Positions 24,841 to 35,599 are shown, numbered from the stretch's first letter. The stretch: DNA of 64,000 bases from JADCGM01 sp943368345 (GCA_943368345.1 CALRKY020000001.1:1-64000); one strand, 5' to 3'. Notes: generated by a model from the letters alone, not told the origin. Made by a program: numbers and translations.

Positions 24841-24872
24841 TTGGATCGACCCTATCGCGCCTCGCTGACATC

Positions 24873-24890
24873 TGATAATCGTTCGCAATA
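24873..24890 (+). promoter_or_regulatory. Fur-box-like site before feoAB
   Basis: TGATAATCGTTCGCAATA resembles the alpha/gammaproteobacterial Fur box (TGATAATCATTCTCA type). It lies 18 bases before the feoA start, where Fur with iron would repress the ferrous iron uptake genes. Confidence 0.65.
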
Positions 24891-24908
24891 TCTGTTCTTG
24901 AGGTAGCT

Positions 24909-25166
24909 TTGATCCGCATTGACCAGTTGACGCCCGGGCAACCGGCCACCATCGCAGACATCAACCGGGATGGGTGCGATGCGACCACCTGGCAACGGCT
25001 GCATGAAATGGGCTTCGACGAAGGCGTCGATGTGGAATTGCTGCACCGTGCACCATTTGGCGGCCCGGTCGCGATCCGGGTCGGCAATATGACCATCGCG
25101 CTGCGTCCGGCTGAAGCAGCGCTGATTACGGTTGATTCCCTTCCGCTATCGAACGCCGCCGCATGA
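24909..25166 (+). CDS. feoA: Ferrous iron transport protein A
   Basis: The 85-residue protein is an SH3-like FeoA domain: LTPGQPATIADI, RLHEMGFDEGVDVELLHRAPFGGPVAIRVGNMTIALRPAEAALITV. FeoA supports FeoB during ferrous iron import at the inner membrane. The start is TTG at 24909-24911 after GAGGTA. Its stop overlaps the feoB start by four bases (ATGA), so the two are translationally coupled, and a Fur-like box stands upstream. No feoC is present. Confidence 0.9.
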   Translation: MIRIDQLTPGQPATIADINRDGCDATTWQRLHEMGFDEGVDVELLHRAPFGGPVAIRVGNMTIALRPAEAALITVDSLPLSNAAA

Positions 25167-27001
25167 CGGCAATCGTCGCCTTGGTCGGCAATCCCAACGC
25201 CGGAAAAACCTCGCTGTTCAACGCGCTGACCGGTGCCCGGCAGAAAGTTGGCAATTATCCCGGCGTCACGGTGGAGCGAAAGCTCGGCTCGCTGAAGCTG
25301 CCGGACGGGGGTCAAGTCGACATCGTCGATCTCCCCGGCACCTACAGCCTCGACGCCCATTCGCCCGACGAGGCGGTTACCCGCGACATGGTCATGGGCG
25401 TTCAGGCCGGTGAACGGCGACCGGATGCGATCCTGGCGGTCGTCGACGCAACCAACCTGCGCAATCACCTCCGCTTCATCCTGGAACTAAAGCGGCTAGG
25501 CCTGCCGATGGTGGTGGCGCTCAATATGATCGACCTTGCCGAACGTGACGGGCTCACCATCGATGTCGCAGCTCTTTCGGCCCGGCTCGGCCTCCCAATC
25601 ATCCCAACCGTCGCGGTGCGCCGCCGTGGTCTGGATTCGCTCGCCGCCGCATTGCAGCCACTGTTGGCCGAAGCGTCCGTGCCCTCGCCAATGCCGCCGG
25701 CCGATATCCGCATCCTGCAGCGGGAAGCGCGGGCCATCGCCGATGCTGTGACAACCGGGGTCGGAACCGCGCGGCGCTGGAGCCAGTCCATCGATTCTAT
25801 TGTCCTCAATCCTGTTGTCGGACCGATCTTGTTGGCCGCGATCCTGTTCCTGATGTTCCAGGCGGTCTTTTCCTGGGCCGAAGCCCCGATGGGATGGATA
25901 GAGGCCGCGATCGCTTGGGCGCAGCAGGTGGTCACAGGTGCGCTGCCCGACAATTGGGTCCGGTCCCTGCTGGCGGACGGTGTGCTGGCGGGTGTTGGCT
26001 CGGTCATTGTGTTCCTGCCGCAGATCCTGATCCTGTTCGCCTTCATCATTGCCCTTGAACAATCAGGCTATATGACCCGCGCCGCCTTCTTGATGGACCG
26101 GTTGATGGCGCGCGTCGGCCTCAATGGCCGGGCCTTCATTCCGCTGCTGTCATCCTTTGCTTGCGCGATTCCGGGCATCATGGCGACCCGCACTATTGCC
26201 GAACCCCGCGACCGGTTGACCACCATGTTGATCGCGCCGCTGATGACCTGTTCAGCCCGCCTGCCGGTCTATGCCGTCATCATCGCGGCCTTCATCCCGG
26301 ACCAAAGCGTCGCCGGGTTTCTGAACCTGCAGGGTCTGGTGCTGTTTGCGCTCTATGCCTTTGGGGTTGGCGGTGCGCTGGCGGCGGCCTATCTGCTGCG
26401 GCGGACGGTGACCAAAGGGGCGGGGCAGACCTTCCTGATGGAAATGCCCAAATATCAATGGCCGTCGGTACGGGACTTTACCATCGGCCTATGGCAGCGC
26501 GCCTATGCCTTTCTGGAACGGGCCGGCACGACCATCCTGATGGTCACCATCGCGCTCTGGGTGCTTGCCAGTTACCCCAAGGCCCCGGTCGATTATCCCG
26601 GAACCGCGCTCGACTACAGCTTTGCCGGCCGCATCGGTACCGCCATCGAACCGATTTTTGCCCCCATCGGGTTCAACCGTGAAATCGTCATCGCCCTCAT
26701 CCCCGGCATGGCAGCGCGCGAAGTGGCGGTGTCGGCGCTCGGGACGGTCTATGCCCTACAGGGGGACGAGGCCACGGTTCAGCAGTCACTGGTTGAACGG
26801 TTACGCGCCGCCTGGTCGCTGCCGACGGCGCTCGCCTTCCTCGCCTGGTATGTGTTCGCGCCGCAGTGCATGGCGACACTCGCCGTGGCGCGCCGGGAAA
26901 CCAACGGCTGGCGCTGGCCGCTGTTCATGTTCGGCTATCTATTCACCATGGCCTATGTGGCCGCTGGCCTGACCTACTGGACCGCCCGCGCGCTGCTATA
27001 A
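25163..27001 (+). CDS. feoB: Ferrous iron transporter B
   Basis: The 612-residue protein has an N-terminal G domain (GNPNAGKTSLFNALTG at 9-24, GNYPGVTVE as switch I, DLPGTYSLDAHSPDE as switch II, NMIDLAE as the guanine-specificity motif) and a membrane part with two Gate domains (SSFACAIPGIMATRTI, LIPGMAAREVAVSALGTVYAL). It is the inner-membrane Fe(II) permease. It is at the short end for FeoB, lacking a long C-terminal extension. It converges with the FKBP gene with one base between the stops. Confidence 0.96.
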   Translation: MTAIVALVGNPNAGKTSLFNALTGARQKVGNYPGVTVERKLGSLKLPDGGQVDIVDLPGTYSLDAHSPDEAVTRDMVMGVQAGERRPDAILAVVDATNLRNHLRFILELKRLGLPMVVALNMIDLAERDGLTIDVAALSARLGLPIIPTVAVRRRGLDSLAAALQPLLAEASVPSPMPPADIRILQREARAIADAVTTGVGTARRWSQSIDSIVLNPVVGPILLAAILFLMFQAVFSWAEAPMGWIEAAIAWAQQVVTGALPDNWVRSLLADGVLAGVGSVIVFLPQILILFAFIIALEQSGYMTRAAFLMDRLMARVGLNGRAFIPLLSSFACAIPGIMATRTIAEPRDRLTTMLIAPLMTCSARLPVYAVIIAAFIPDQSVAGFLNLQGLVLFALYAFGVGGALAAAYLLRRTVTKGAGQTFLMEMPKYQWPSVRDFTIGLWQRAYAFLERAGTTILMVTIALWVLASYPKAPVDYPGTALDYSFAGRIGTAIEPIFAPIGFNREIVIALIPGMAAREVAVSALGTVYALQGDEATVQQSLVERLRAAWSLPTALAFLAWYVFAPQCMATLAVARRETNGWRWPLFMFGYLFTMAYVAAGLTYWTARALL

Positions 27002-27002
27002 A

Positions 27003-27473
27003 CTACTGCGGCTGACGCGGGGCGATATCCAGGAGCTCGACTTCGAAGGTCAGGGTTGAGTTGGCCGGAATGACTCCGCCGCCCATGTCGCGGTCGCCGT
27101 AAGCCAGCTGCGGTGGCACCACGAAGCGGGCCTTGCCGCCCTTCTTCATCAGTTGCAGCCCTTCGGTCCAGCCGGGGATCACCTGGTCGAGCCGGAAGGC
27201 GGCCGGCTGATTGCGCTGATAGCTGGAATCAAACACCTTGCCGTCGGCCAGACGGCCTTCGTAATTGACCAGTACCGTGTCGGAGGCGATCGGGCTTTCG
27301 CCGGTGCCGACCTTCAACATTTGATACTGCAGGCCGCTAGCGGTGGTTTGCATGATGAGTTTCGATGTTCCTGCGACGGCGACGCCAACCGAGGCCACAA
27401 CCACGATTGCGGAAACGACCAGCCATTTGGCGAGGCCCGAAGACCCGCCAGCGGACGTGCTGACAGTCGACAT
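27003..27473 (-). CDS. FKBP-type peptidyl-prolyl cis-trans isomerase, membrane-anchored or exported
   Basis: The 156-residue protein begins with a polar stretch and a hydrophobic segment (AKWLVVSAIVVVASVGVAVAG, residues 15-35), which acts as signal anchor or signal peptide. A complete FKBP domain follows: VLVNYEGRLADGKVFDSSYQR, FRLDQVIPGWTEGLQLMKKGGKARFVVPPQLAYGD, and IPANSTLTFEVELLDI. It would catalyse proline isomerisation in the periplasm. rpsU lies 5 bases upstream on the same strand, so the two are probably cotranscribed. Confidence 0.9.
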   Translation of the reverse strand: MSTVSTSAGGSSGLAKWLVVSAIVVVASVGVAVAGTSKLIMQTTASGLQYQMLKVGTGESPIASDTVLVNYEGRLADGKVFDSSYQRNQPAAFRLDQVIPGWTEGLQLMKKGGKARFVVPPQLAYGDRDMGGGVIPANSTLTFEVELLDIAPRQPQ

Positions 27474-27478
27474 GACTG

Positions 27479-27685
27479 TTACCGTGCGGTGTCGCGCTCG
27501 GCGCGCTTGCGCTCGAGCTTACGGGCGCGGCGGATCGCGGCAGCCTTTTCACGGGCGCGCTTTTCAGATGGCTTTTCGTAATGGCGGCGTAGCTTCATCT
27601 CGCGGTAGACGCCTTCGCGCTGGAGCTTCTTCTTCAGAGCGCGCAGCGCCTGGTCGACATTGTTTTCACGGACGATGATCTGCAT
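27479..27685 (-). CDS. rpsU: 30S ribosomal protein bS21
   Basis: This 68-residue basic protein matches bS21: MQIIVRENNVDQALRALKKK, EGVYREMKLRRHYEKPSEKR and a Lys/Arg-rich C-terminal helix. It binds the 30S platform near the anti-Shine-Dalgarno. It is the first gene of a likely two-gene unit with the FKBP isomerase. The 259 bases upstream, to the HxlR gene, contain no recognisable gene. Confidence 0.96.
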   Translation of the reverse strand: MQIIVRENNVDQALRALKKKLQREGVYREMKLRRHYEKPSEKRAREKAAAIRRARKLERKRAERDTAR

Positions 27686-27887
27686 GTAGGCCTTGCCGCT
27701 CCATTCACGTCACGCGCCTCAGCATGGCACGCGCTTGTCACAGGGTTGATGTCGGCCAGCGCGCAAGCGCTCACCGCGAAGGGCAAGGCCCCTAGCAGAG
27801 TTAGTTGCCCGCCTCAAGCAAAGTATCTGCTGTTGCCGCAGCAATTGTTCGCAGATCGACGGCGGTATCACCATGGCTCCGCAAAAG

Positions 27888-27902
27888 GTTGCATTTCGCA
27901 AC
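27888..27902. promoter_or_regulatory. Palindrome before the HxlR gene, possible operator
   Basis: Arms GTTGC and GCAAC flank ATTTC, followed by TAAC. The site is 42 bases before the HxlR start. HxlR-type regulators bind short inverted repeats and commonly control themselves; that link is inferred. Confidence 0.4.
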
Positions 27903-27944
27903 TAACTTCCTATCTTCAGCAGGCAGCCTGGGGAGGATGCCCGA

Positions 27945-28442
27945 ATGCCCAAGCGTGTGACCGCGCCTGACTATTGCATGATCGCGCGGGCAATGGAGGT
28001 GCTGGGCGAACAATGGACCTTGCTGATCATCCGCGACGCCTTTTTCGGCATAAAGCATTTCGATGAATTCCAGCGTAGCCTCGGCATCGCCCGCAATATC
28101 CTCGCAACGCGCCTCACCAAATTGGTGGAGGAAGACATACTCTCCCGGGAGCCAAACCCGGACGACCGCCGCAAGGTCGAATATCGCCTGACCGAGCGTG
28201 GCCGCGATTTGCTGCCGATCATCGTGGCGCTGACCCAGTGGGGGACGCGGTGGTTGGCCCGCCCCGGCGAACTCCGCCCGTTCAGTCTGGTTGACCGCGA
28301 AACCGGCGCCGCCATTGACCGGATCGAGGTACGCTCGACCGATGGCCGCGTCCTCGGTGCCCGGGATTTCCAGATCGTCGCTGGCCCCGGCCTGACCGAT
28401 GATATCCGCCGGTCAGTTCCCGCGCTCCGCAATGTCGGCTAA
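27945..28442 (+). CDS. HxlR family transcriptional regulator
   Basis: The 165-residue protein carries the HxlR winged helix: CMIARAMEVLGEQWTLLIIRDAFFGIKHFDEFQRSLGIARNILATRLTKLVEEDIL, with the invariant GEQWTLLIIRDA region. A cysteine at residue 11 lies where redox- or aldehyde-sensing members have theirs. The regulated gene is not obvious; the next gene, COQ9, follows after 9 bases, so the two may share a transcript. Confidence 0.9.
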   Translation: MPKRVTAPDYCMIARAMEVLGEQWTLLIIRDAFFGIKHFDEFQRSLGIARNILATRLTKLVEEDILSREPNPDDRRKVEYRLTERGRDLLPIIVALTQWGTRWLARPGELRPFSLVDRETGAAIDRIEVRSTDGRVLGARDFQIVAGPGLTDDIRRSVPALRNVG

Positions 28443-28451
28443 GGTGGCGGC

Positions 28452-29108
28452 ATGACCAGTCTCCCGATCACCGAACTGACACTCGCCGAACTTCGCCCGC
28501 TGCTGATCGACGCCGTGCTGCCGCATGTGCCCTTCGACGGCTGGAGCGACACCGCCATCGAACTGGCGGGTGCCGATCTTGGCCTGCCGCCCGGTCGTGC
28601 CCGCCTCGCTTTTTCCGATGGCCCTGCCGCCATGGTCGATGCCTATATCCGCCGCGCTGACGACCGGATGCTCGCGGGGCTTGACCTCGCCGACCTGAAA
28701 ATCCGTGACCGCATCCGCACCGCTGTCCGCACCCGCTTCGAACAAGCCGCCACGGAACGGGAGGCCGTTCGCCGCGCCGTCGCCATCCTCGCCCTGCCGC
28801 AAAACGCGGCGCTGGCTGCGCGCACCCTGTGGCGCACCGCCGACACCATCTGGCGCGCCGCCGGTGACACTGCGACCGACTATAACCACTACACCAAACG
28901 TCTGATCCTCGGCGGCGTCTATTCGGCAACCCTGATGGTCTGGCTCGCCGACGAGAGTGAGGGTGCCGCCGATACGTGGGCCTTCCTCGACCGCCGCATC
29001 GACGGCATCATGCACTTCGAAAAAACCAAGTCCCGCCTACTGACCCTAACCACCCGCCTCCCGAGCCCTGCCCGCTTCCTGGGAAGGCTGCGGTATCCGG
29101 CGATTTGA
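28452..29108 (+). CDS. COQ9 family protein (ubiquinone biosynthesis accessory)
   Basis: The 218-residue protein has a TetR-like N-terminal fold (LRPLLIDAVLPHVPFDGWSDTAIELAGADLGLP) and the COQ9 C-terminal lipid-binding part (TLWRTADTIWRAAGDTATDYNHYTKRLILGGVYSATLMVWLAD, where the W-x-x-x-D-x-x-x-D-x-N-x-Y-x-K region is typical). COQ9 presents ubiquinone intermediates to the COQ7 hydroxylase at the membrane. The location near rpsU and feoAB is common in sphingomonads. ATG at 28452 follows the HxlR stop closely. Confidence 0.9.
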   Translation: MTSLPITELTLAELRPLLIDAVLPHVPFDGWSDTAIELAGADLGLPPGRARLAFSDGPAAMVDAYIRRADDRMLAGLDLADLKIRDRIRTAVRTRFEQAATEREAVRRAVAILALPQNAALAARTLWRTADTIWRAAGDTATDYNHYTKRLILGGVYSATLMVWLADESEGAADTWAFLDRRIDGIMHFEKTKSRLLTLTTRLPSPARFLGRLRYPAI

Positions 29109-29139
29109 GGGCGGGCCACCTGATCCTTGAAATGGACCA

Positions 29140-29153
29140 TTTAGTGGACTAAA
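29140..29153. promoter_or_regulatory. Palindromic operator candidate before the Phd/PIN pair
   Basis: Arms TTTAGT and ACTAAA are exact reverse complements around GG, and TGGAC-like pentamers recur on both sides. It is 23 bases before the antitoxin start. Phd-type antitoxins bind such short inverted repeats. Confidence 0.5.
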
Positions 29154-29175
29154 ATTGACCTTCAAGGAGCCGGCC

Positions 29176-29433
29176 GTGCAAATTTCCGTCACCGATGCCA
29201 AGGCCAGACTGACCGACCTCGTCCGCCAGGCCGAGGCGGGCACCGAGGTCATCCTCACCCGCCACGGCCATCCGGCGGTGCGTCTGGTGGCCGTCGCGCC
29301 AGATGTACGAACAGTTGACCGCCGCGCAATTCTCGAAAAGTTCATGCGCGACACCAAGGGAAAGGCCACTCCCGGCCCCTGCGCAGCGCGAAGTGCCGAT
29401 TTCCTGTATGATGAGGCTGGTTTGCCCGCGTGA
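29176..29433 (+). CDS. Phd/YefM-type antitoxin
   Basis: The 85-residue protein begins QISVTDAKARLTDLVRQAEAGTEVILTRHGHPAVRLV, the standard Phd/YefM DNA-binding domain, followed by a toxin-binding tail. GTG at 29176, six bases after AAGGAG, is chosen; the TTG seven codons earlier lies inside the leader. It overlaps the PIN toxin gene by four bases (GTGA). Confidence 0.88.
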   Translation: MQISVTDAKARLTDLVRQAEAGTEVILTRHGHPAVRLVAVAPDVRTVDRRAILEKFMRDTKGKATPGPCAARSADFLYDEAGLPA

Positions 29434-29813
29434 TCGTGGTTGATACCTCGGCGATCATGGCGATGGCATTGGACGAACCTGCCGCCGCTCGCTGCATCGA
29501 CGCACTCGATCAGGCCGACGTAATCCTGATGTCAGCTGTGTCGAAAATCGAATTGCTGGTTGTCGCGAACGGCCGAGGAATATTTGCCCAAGTCGAAGCC
29601 CTGCTGGCAGGACTGCCCATCGAAATCGTCGCCGTTACCCCGGCGTCGGTGCCGGGTGTTGTCGACACCTACCGGAGATGGGGCAAGGGCCTCCACCCCG
29701 CCGCCCTCAACATCTGCGACTGTTTCGCCTACGCTCTGGCGGTCGAGCGGCGGTGCCCGCTACTGTTTGTGGGGGATGACTTTGCCAAGACGGATGTGAT
29801 CGGCGTGCTGTGA
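29430..29813 (+). CDS. PIN-domain toxin (VapC-like)
   Basis: The 127-residue PIN protein has the acidic positions of VapC ribonucleases: D5 in VVDTSAIMAM, E41 in SKIELLVV, D97 in ICDCFAYALA and D117/D118 in FVGDDFAKTD. Start is GTG at 29430 overlapping the antitoxin stop. It pairs with a Phd-type antitoxin, unlike the other two PIN genes in this window, which pair with AbrB-type partners. Confidence 0.9.
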   Translation: MIVVDTSAIMAMALDEPAAARCIDALDQADVILMSAVSKIELLVVANGRGIFAQVEALLAGLPIEIVAVTPASVPGVVDTYRRWGKGLHPAALNICDCFAYALAVERRCPLLFVGDDFAKTDVIGVL

Positions 29814-29908
29814 GGGCGCGGGGGCGAGAACGTCCCCAATCGTCCAGAAAGCGCCAACCTCGTCTACGCCGAACGGTGATGACATCGCAGAAATGAGGTA
29901 GCGACCGT

Positions 29909-30433
29909 ATGTTTTGGAGGTATCAACGGCGATCCAAAGTGCGCGCCGCGGGTATTGGGCGCTCCGGGGCTCGGTCGGTAGCTGACAAGCACCAAGAGGC
30001 AAATACCGAGATTGGCGGATACGAATCCATCGACGCACTGCTCGCAGCCTGGGCAAGAACACACGGGGCTGTGTGGCATGCAGAATATGAGGACGAAGAA
30101 GATCGAGTATTCGAGGTGGGATCAAGCAGCCGAGATTGGTTGCAAATATGGATCGACCCAGCGCGAGATGGTCAAACCACCGTTCACCTGTTCCAGAGCA
30201 AACGCGGCCTCCTCCCGATGAGGGGCAAAGACTTTCCTTGTTTGATTTCGGAACTTCCCCAGACGCTCGACAACGTACTTGAATTGGCGGTCCGTTGGCA
30301 TGCTGGCAAGGATCTACCGTCGTGGTCGTCGATACGCGGAAATAACAGAGTGGGCAAAATCCTCCGCATCGGCCTCGTCGTCATCCTCGCGGGCCTAATC
30401 TCCACGTGTTCGCGGATCATGTTTGAAATCTAG
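29909..30433 (+). CDS. Protein of unknown function with a C-terminal membrane helix
   Basis: The 174-residue frame encodes a basic N terminus, a soluble middle part with GGYESIDALLAAWARTHGAVWHAEYEDEED and DWLQIWIDPARDGQTTVHLFQSK, and one hydrophobic helix near the end (RIGLVVILAGLISTC). I do not recognise the family. Base composition is a little less GC-rich than its neighbours, and it lies directly after a toxin-antitoxin pair and before a tRNA gene, so recent acquisition is possible. The nearest Shine-Dalgarno (GAGG) is 11 bases before the ATG, which is long. Confidence 0.5.
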   Translation: MFWRYQRRSKVRAAGIGRSGARSVADKHQEANTEIGGYESIDALLAAWARTHGAVWHAEYEDEEDRVFEVGSSSRDWLQIWIDPARDGQTTVHLFQSKRGLLPMRGKDFPCLISELPQTLDNVLELAVRWHAGKDLPSWSSIRGNNRVGKILRIGLVVILAGLISTCSRIMFEI

Positions 30434-30525
30434 AAGCGCCAAATGCACCTATATGGACGCCCGATACATCCAACTCATTTCTAAAAGAAGTGCTATGCCA
30501 GCGCTGCTGCTCGGCCCAATCCCCC

Positions 30526-30601
30526 TGGTGGGCGCTGACGGGCTCGAACCGCCGACCCTCTCGGTGTAAACGAGATGCTCTACCAACTGAGCTAAGCGCC
30601 C
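30526..30601 (-). tRNA. tRNA-Val (anticodon UAC)
   Basis: The 76-base minus-strand sequence has acceptor GGGCGCT paired with AGCGCCC, D arm TAGCTCAGTTGGTAGAGC, anticodon stem TCTCG/CGAGA with loop TTTACAC giving TAC, T arm GGTTCGAGCC and encoded CCA. Confidence 0.95.
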
Positions 30602-30658
30602 CTTATCGGGTCCGGGTGGTCCTAGCGGGGATGTGCGGGTGGCTGCAAGCCGAAAACC

Positions 30659-30916
30659 TCAGCCTTCTGCGGCGGGGGCTTCGCTCTTGAACCAGGGCTC
30701 GACTTTGCCCTTCAGCTTGATGGTCATCGGGTTACCGAACCGGTCCTTGCTGTGGCCAGCGGACAGGCGAACCCAGCCTTCGGACACGCAATATTCCTCC
30801 ACCGTGGTCTTCTCATTGCCGTTGAAGCGGATGCCGACGCCGCGCAGCAGGGCGGCCTCGTCATAATGCGGGCTGGCCGGGTTGTTCGAGAGGCGGTCGG
30901 GCGGGGTGTCGGTCAT
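30659..30916 (-). CDS. DUF3297 family protein
   Basis: The 85-residue protein starts MTDTPPDRLSNNPASPHYDE and contains VGIRFNGNEKTTVEEYCVSEGWVRLSAGHSKDRFGNPMTIKLKG, which is the conserved DUF3297 core. The family is small, found in proteobacteria and of unknown function. It is placed between two tRNA-Val genes on the same strand. The open frame further upstream runs into the second tRNA gene and is not used. Confidence 0.85.
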   Translation of the reverse strand: MTDTPPDRLSNNPASPHYDEAALLRGVGIRFNGNEKTTVEEYCVSEGWVRLSAGHSKDRFGNPMTIKLKGKVEPWFKSEAPAAEG

Positions 30917-30952
30917 CTGGGCGCTCTCGAAGGACAAATGAAGGTCCGGACG

Positions 30953-31027
30953 TGGTGGGCGCGGCAAGGATTGAACTTGCGACCCCCGCGGTGTGAACAC
31001 GGTGCTCTACCACTGAGCTACGCGCCC
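30953..31027 (-). tRNA. tRNA-Val (anticodon CAC)
   Basis: The 75-base minus-strand sequence has acceptor GGGCGCG-type pairing (CGCGCCC on the plus strand at its 5' end), D arm TAGCTCAGTGGTAGAGC, anticodon stem CCGTG/CGCGG with loop TTCACAC giving CAC, T arm AGTTCAATCCTT and encoded CCA. Together with tRNA-Val(UAC) 350 bases away it covers valine codons of this GC-rich genome. Confidence 0.93.
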
Positions 31028-31091
31028 ACGTCCGGCAGACGGGCGACTTAGGCAATCGCCGCACGGCTGTCCAGTGCCGGTTGCCTGCGCC

Positions 31092-33479
<2,388 letters not shown>

Positions 33480-33629
33480 CAAACGCTCCTGATACGGTCC
33501 CATTTTCGCCGTGTGTCGGGCAACAACCTAGCGAGACAGCGACCCATATGGGAACGGCATACCGCGTCATCAACTAAGCCGTCCATGCGAAAGCTTGGAT
33601 TATCGCGGGTCGCGCCCGATCAATTGGTA

Positions 33630-34511
33630 CTAAGCCGCAAAACGCGCAGGAATTTCCGGGTCGCTAGTATCCAGCAAGGGAATGCAATCGGCGGGTAGTT
33701 TGGCATAGGCCTCGATCCACTGCGCCACCCACGCCGGGTCCTTGACCTTGCTGGGGTGGTAGCCCGGGAGCAGCGATTGGAGGATCGCCGGGGACGCGTG
33801 GCGGACGAACCGGGCGATCATCCACAACAGCCGCAGCCTGCTCCGCCACTGCTGCCACAGCCCGTCACGCTTCAGCATCCGGACATAGGCTTCGCGGGAA
33901 GAAACTGCGACGTGCCATGTGCCAAAGGCCACGCCCCAGAACCGCGGCCAATAGCTACTGAACAGCGCATGGTAGAGGTCGAAGGCGACAGTTTTATGCT
34001 CGGTTTCCTCGACCATGTGCCAGAGGACCAGCGACGCGATGGCCGGGTCAGAATCGCGGAACAAATCGCCCCGCTGCTTGATCAGCCATTCGGTGATGCC
34101 CATCGTCATCGTCTCAAACCCCGCCGTATAGGCGAGGCGCCAGCGCAGGCTTCGTGACTGGAAACGCCGATAATCCGATTCCATCTCCGCCTCGACCTCG
34201 GCCAGATCAGGATAGTGCTGCTTCAGCAATTCATTATACCGTCGATGGCTTTGATAATGCTGCCCTTCCTGGGCCATGAAGCCATAGACATCCTCCTTCA
34301 GCGCCGTGCTGCCGGTATGTTTCAGCGCCTCCCGGACGGTCTTGATGAGAAAGGGCTCAAGATAGGGCATCGCCAGCGACGCCCCGTTGACCATGTGGCT
34401 CCACTCCGGCCTGCCTGGATGCCAGACCGGATTGATCGCCTCGTCAAAGGCGAACGGTATCGACCGCACGATGATGGCCGGTGTGGGTGCGGCGGAATGG
34501 GCAGTCGTCAT
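33630..34511 (-). CDS. PF10118-type metal-dependent hydrolase-like protein
   Basis: The 293-residue alpha-helical protein matches the family called predicted metal-dependent hydrolase (PF10118): AINPVWHPGRPEWSHMVNGASLAMPYLEPFLI, then E-x-x-H-type ligands in MAQEGQHYQSHRRYNELL and VLWHMVEETEHKTVAFDLYH. The repeated E-E-x-x-H arrangement suggests a ferritin-like di-iron site rather than a classical hydrolase. Reaction is unknown. It overlaps the upstream four-helix membrane protein by four bases (ATGA), so the two are coupled. Confidence 0.82.
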   Translation of the reverse strand: MTTAHSAAPTPAIIVRSIPFAFDEAINPVWHPGRPEWSHMVNGASLAMPYLEPFLIKTVREALKHTGSTALKEDVYGFMAQEGQHYQSHRRYNELLKQHYPDLAEVEAEMESDYRRFQSRSLRWRLAYTAGFETMTMGITEWLIKQRGDLFRDSDPAIASLVLWHMVEETEHKTVAFDLYHALFSSYWPRFWGVAFGTWHVAVSSREAYVRMLKRDGLWQQWRSRLRLLWMIARFVRHASPAILQSLLPGYHPSKVKDPAWVAQWIEAYAKLPADCIPLLDTSDPEIPARFAA

Positions 34512-35008
34512 GGCACCCCCTTCAAATGCCGATAATGTTGCCAGGCGCCCCAGGCGAACAAGCCGAAGCCGATGTGCACGGCGACAATTGGTGGCCAGCC
34601 GGACAGGTAGATGATGTTGTTGATCATCACATTGCCCGGAAATGGCCCGCCGCCAAATTCAAGTCCGCGCGTCCCGAAAATGGCGTTGGCAATCGCTGGC
34701 AGGGTGAACATCCACGCTGCCACCAGCGCGGACCAGAACAACCAAGTCTGACCCTTTGCGCCCAGCCGCAGCAGGGGCGCGCTTGCCGCCATCCCGATCA
34801 GGATCAACCCGTTGGTGATGCCCTCCAAATGCGCCATGTTCCACGCGCGGCGATCCCCACCGATATCAACCGGCACGTCGGTGACGACCGGCCAGAGATC
34901 AATCGCGCCGAGCAGGAAGAAGAAATAGACCCAGCCAACGAGCGCCGACACAATCAGCAGCCCAGCCCCATTCAGGACCAGCAGGGTTCGTCTCCGTTCG
35001 CTCAGCAT
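34508..35008 (-). CDS. Four-helix membrane protein, resembling styrene-oxide isomerase family
   Basis: The protein has four transmembrane helices of about 166 residues. The second carries AHLEGITNGLILIGMAA; a His and Asn six residues apart in this helix recall the haem-binding helix of styrene oxide isomerase. A tyrosine expected later in that family is not evident, so the function is uncertain. The start is set at the ATG near 35008 because GGAGG stands five bases before it; longer frames reach 35080. The stop overlaps the PF10118 gene start, indicating a two-gene operon. Confidence 0.6.
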   Translation of the reverse strand: MLSERRRTLLVLNGAGLLIVSALVGWVYFFFLLGAIDLWPVVTDVPVDIGGDRRAWNMAHLEGITNGLILIGMAASAPLLRLGAKGQTWLFWSALVAAWMFTLPAIANAIFGTRGLEFGGGPFPGNVMINNIIYLSGWPPIVAVHIGFGLFAWGAWQHYRHLKGVP

Positions 35009-35281
35009 GTCGGCCTCCGTGATGTGCTCGACCCCCAGCCAGACGCGACGCAACATGGACATTGGCAGTTCGACTCCCACGAACCCAGCACAGGCAGCCT
35101 AGCGGTTGGCAGTCGGAATTCAATGGAGATCGCCAGGCCCGGCAGATTCGGGACACTCAGGCTCCGCCACAGTACACTTGAAATCCGGTCCGCCCGCAAC
35201 CAGATCATTCTCGCGAACCGGGCCCCTCTGGCTGCCGAAATCGGTGGTGATGTCGGATCGCATCAACGAAGAGGATGCCCC

Positions 35282-35599
35282 ATGTCCAATGCCGCTGTCG
35301 GAATGCCCTGCCCGGTCTGCAAAATCGCGCTGGTTATGAGTGAACGGCAAGGGGTCGAGATTGACTATTGCCCGCAGTGTCGCGGCATCTGGCTGGACCG
35401 GGGCGAACTCGACAAAATCCTTGAACGCAGCGCCGCAGACACGCCTGCACCCGCCGCAGCGCCCCAACCGACATATCAACCGCAATCGGCGCCACAGATG
35501 CCGCCGAGGGGGTACAGTGACCGGGACGACCGCCACGACAAATATGGCTATCCCTATCACAAGCGGAAGAAGTCATTCCTCCACGAGCTATTCGACTGA
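35282..35599 (+). CDS. Zinc-ribbon (zf-TFIIB) domain protein
   Basis: The 105-residue protein has an N-terminal zinc ribbon CPVCKIALVMSERQGVEIDYCPQCRGIWLDRGELDKIL with two CxxC pairs, then a Pro/Gln/Ala linker and a basic tail (YHKRKKSFLHELFD). Such proteins are common in proteobacteria with unknown function, possibly binding nucleic acid or protein. The last 12 bases overlap the end of the convergent serine hydrolase gene. The larger frame upstream is antisense to the membrane-protein gene and was rejected. Confidence 0.85.
   Translation: MSNAAVGMPCPVCKIALVMSERQGVEIDYCPQCRGIWLDRGELDKILERSAADTPAPAAAPQPTYQPQSAPQMPPRGYSDRDDRHDKYGYPYHKRKKSFLHELFD

Noticed and set aside
24841..24908. Riboswitch before feoAB
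   Set aside because: The leader is only about 70 bases, contains a Fur-like box, and shows no conserved riboswitch core.
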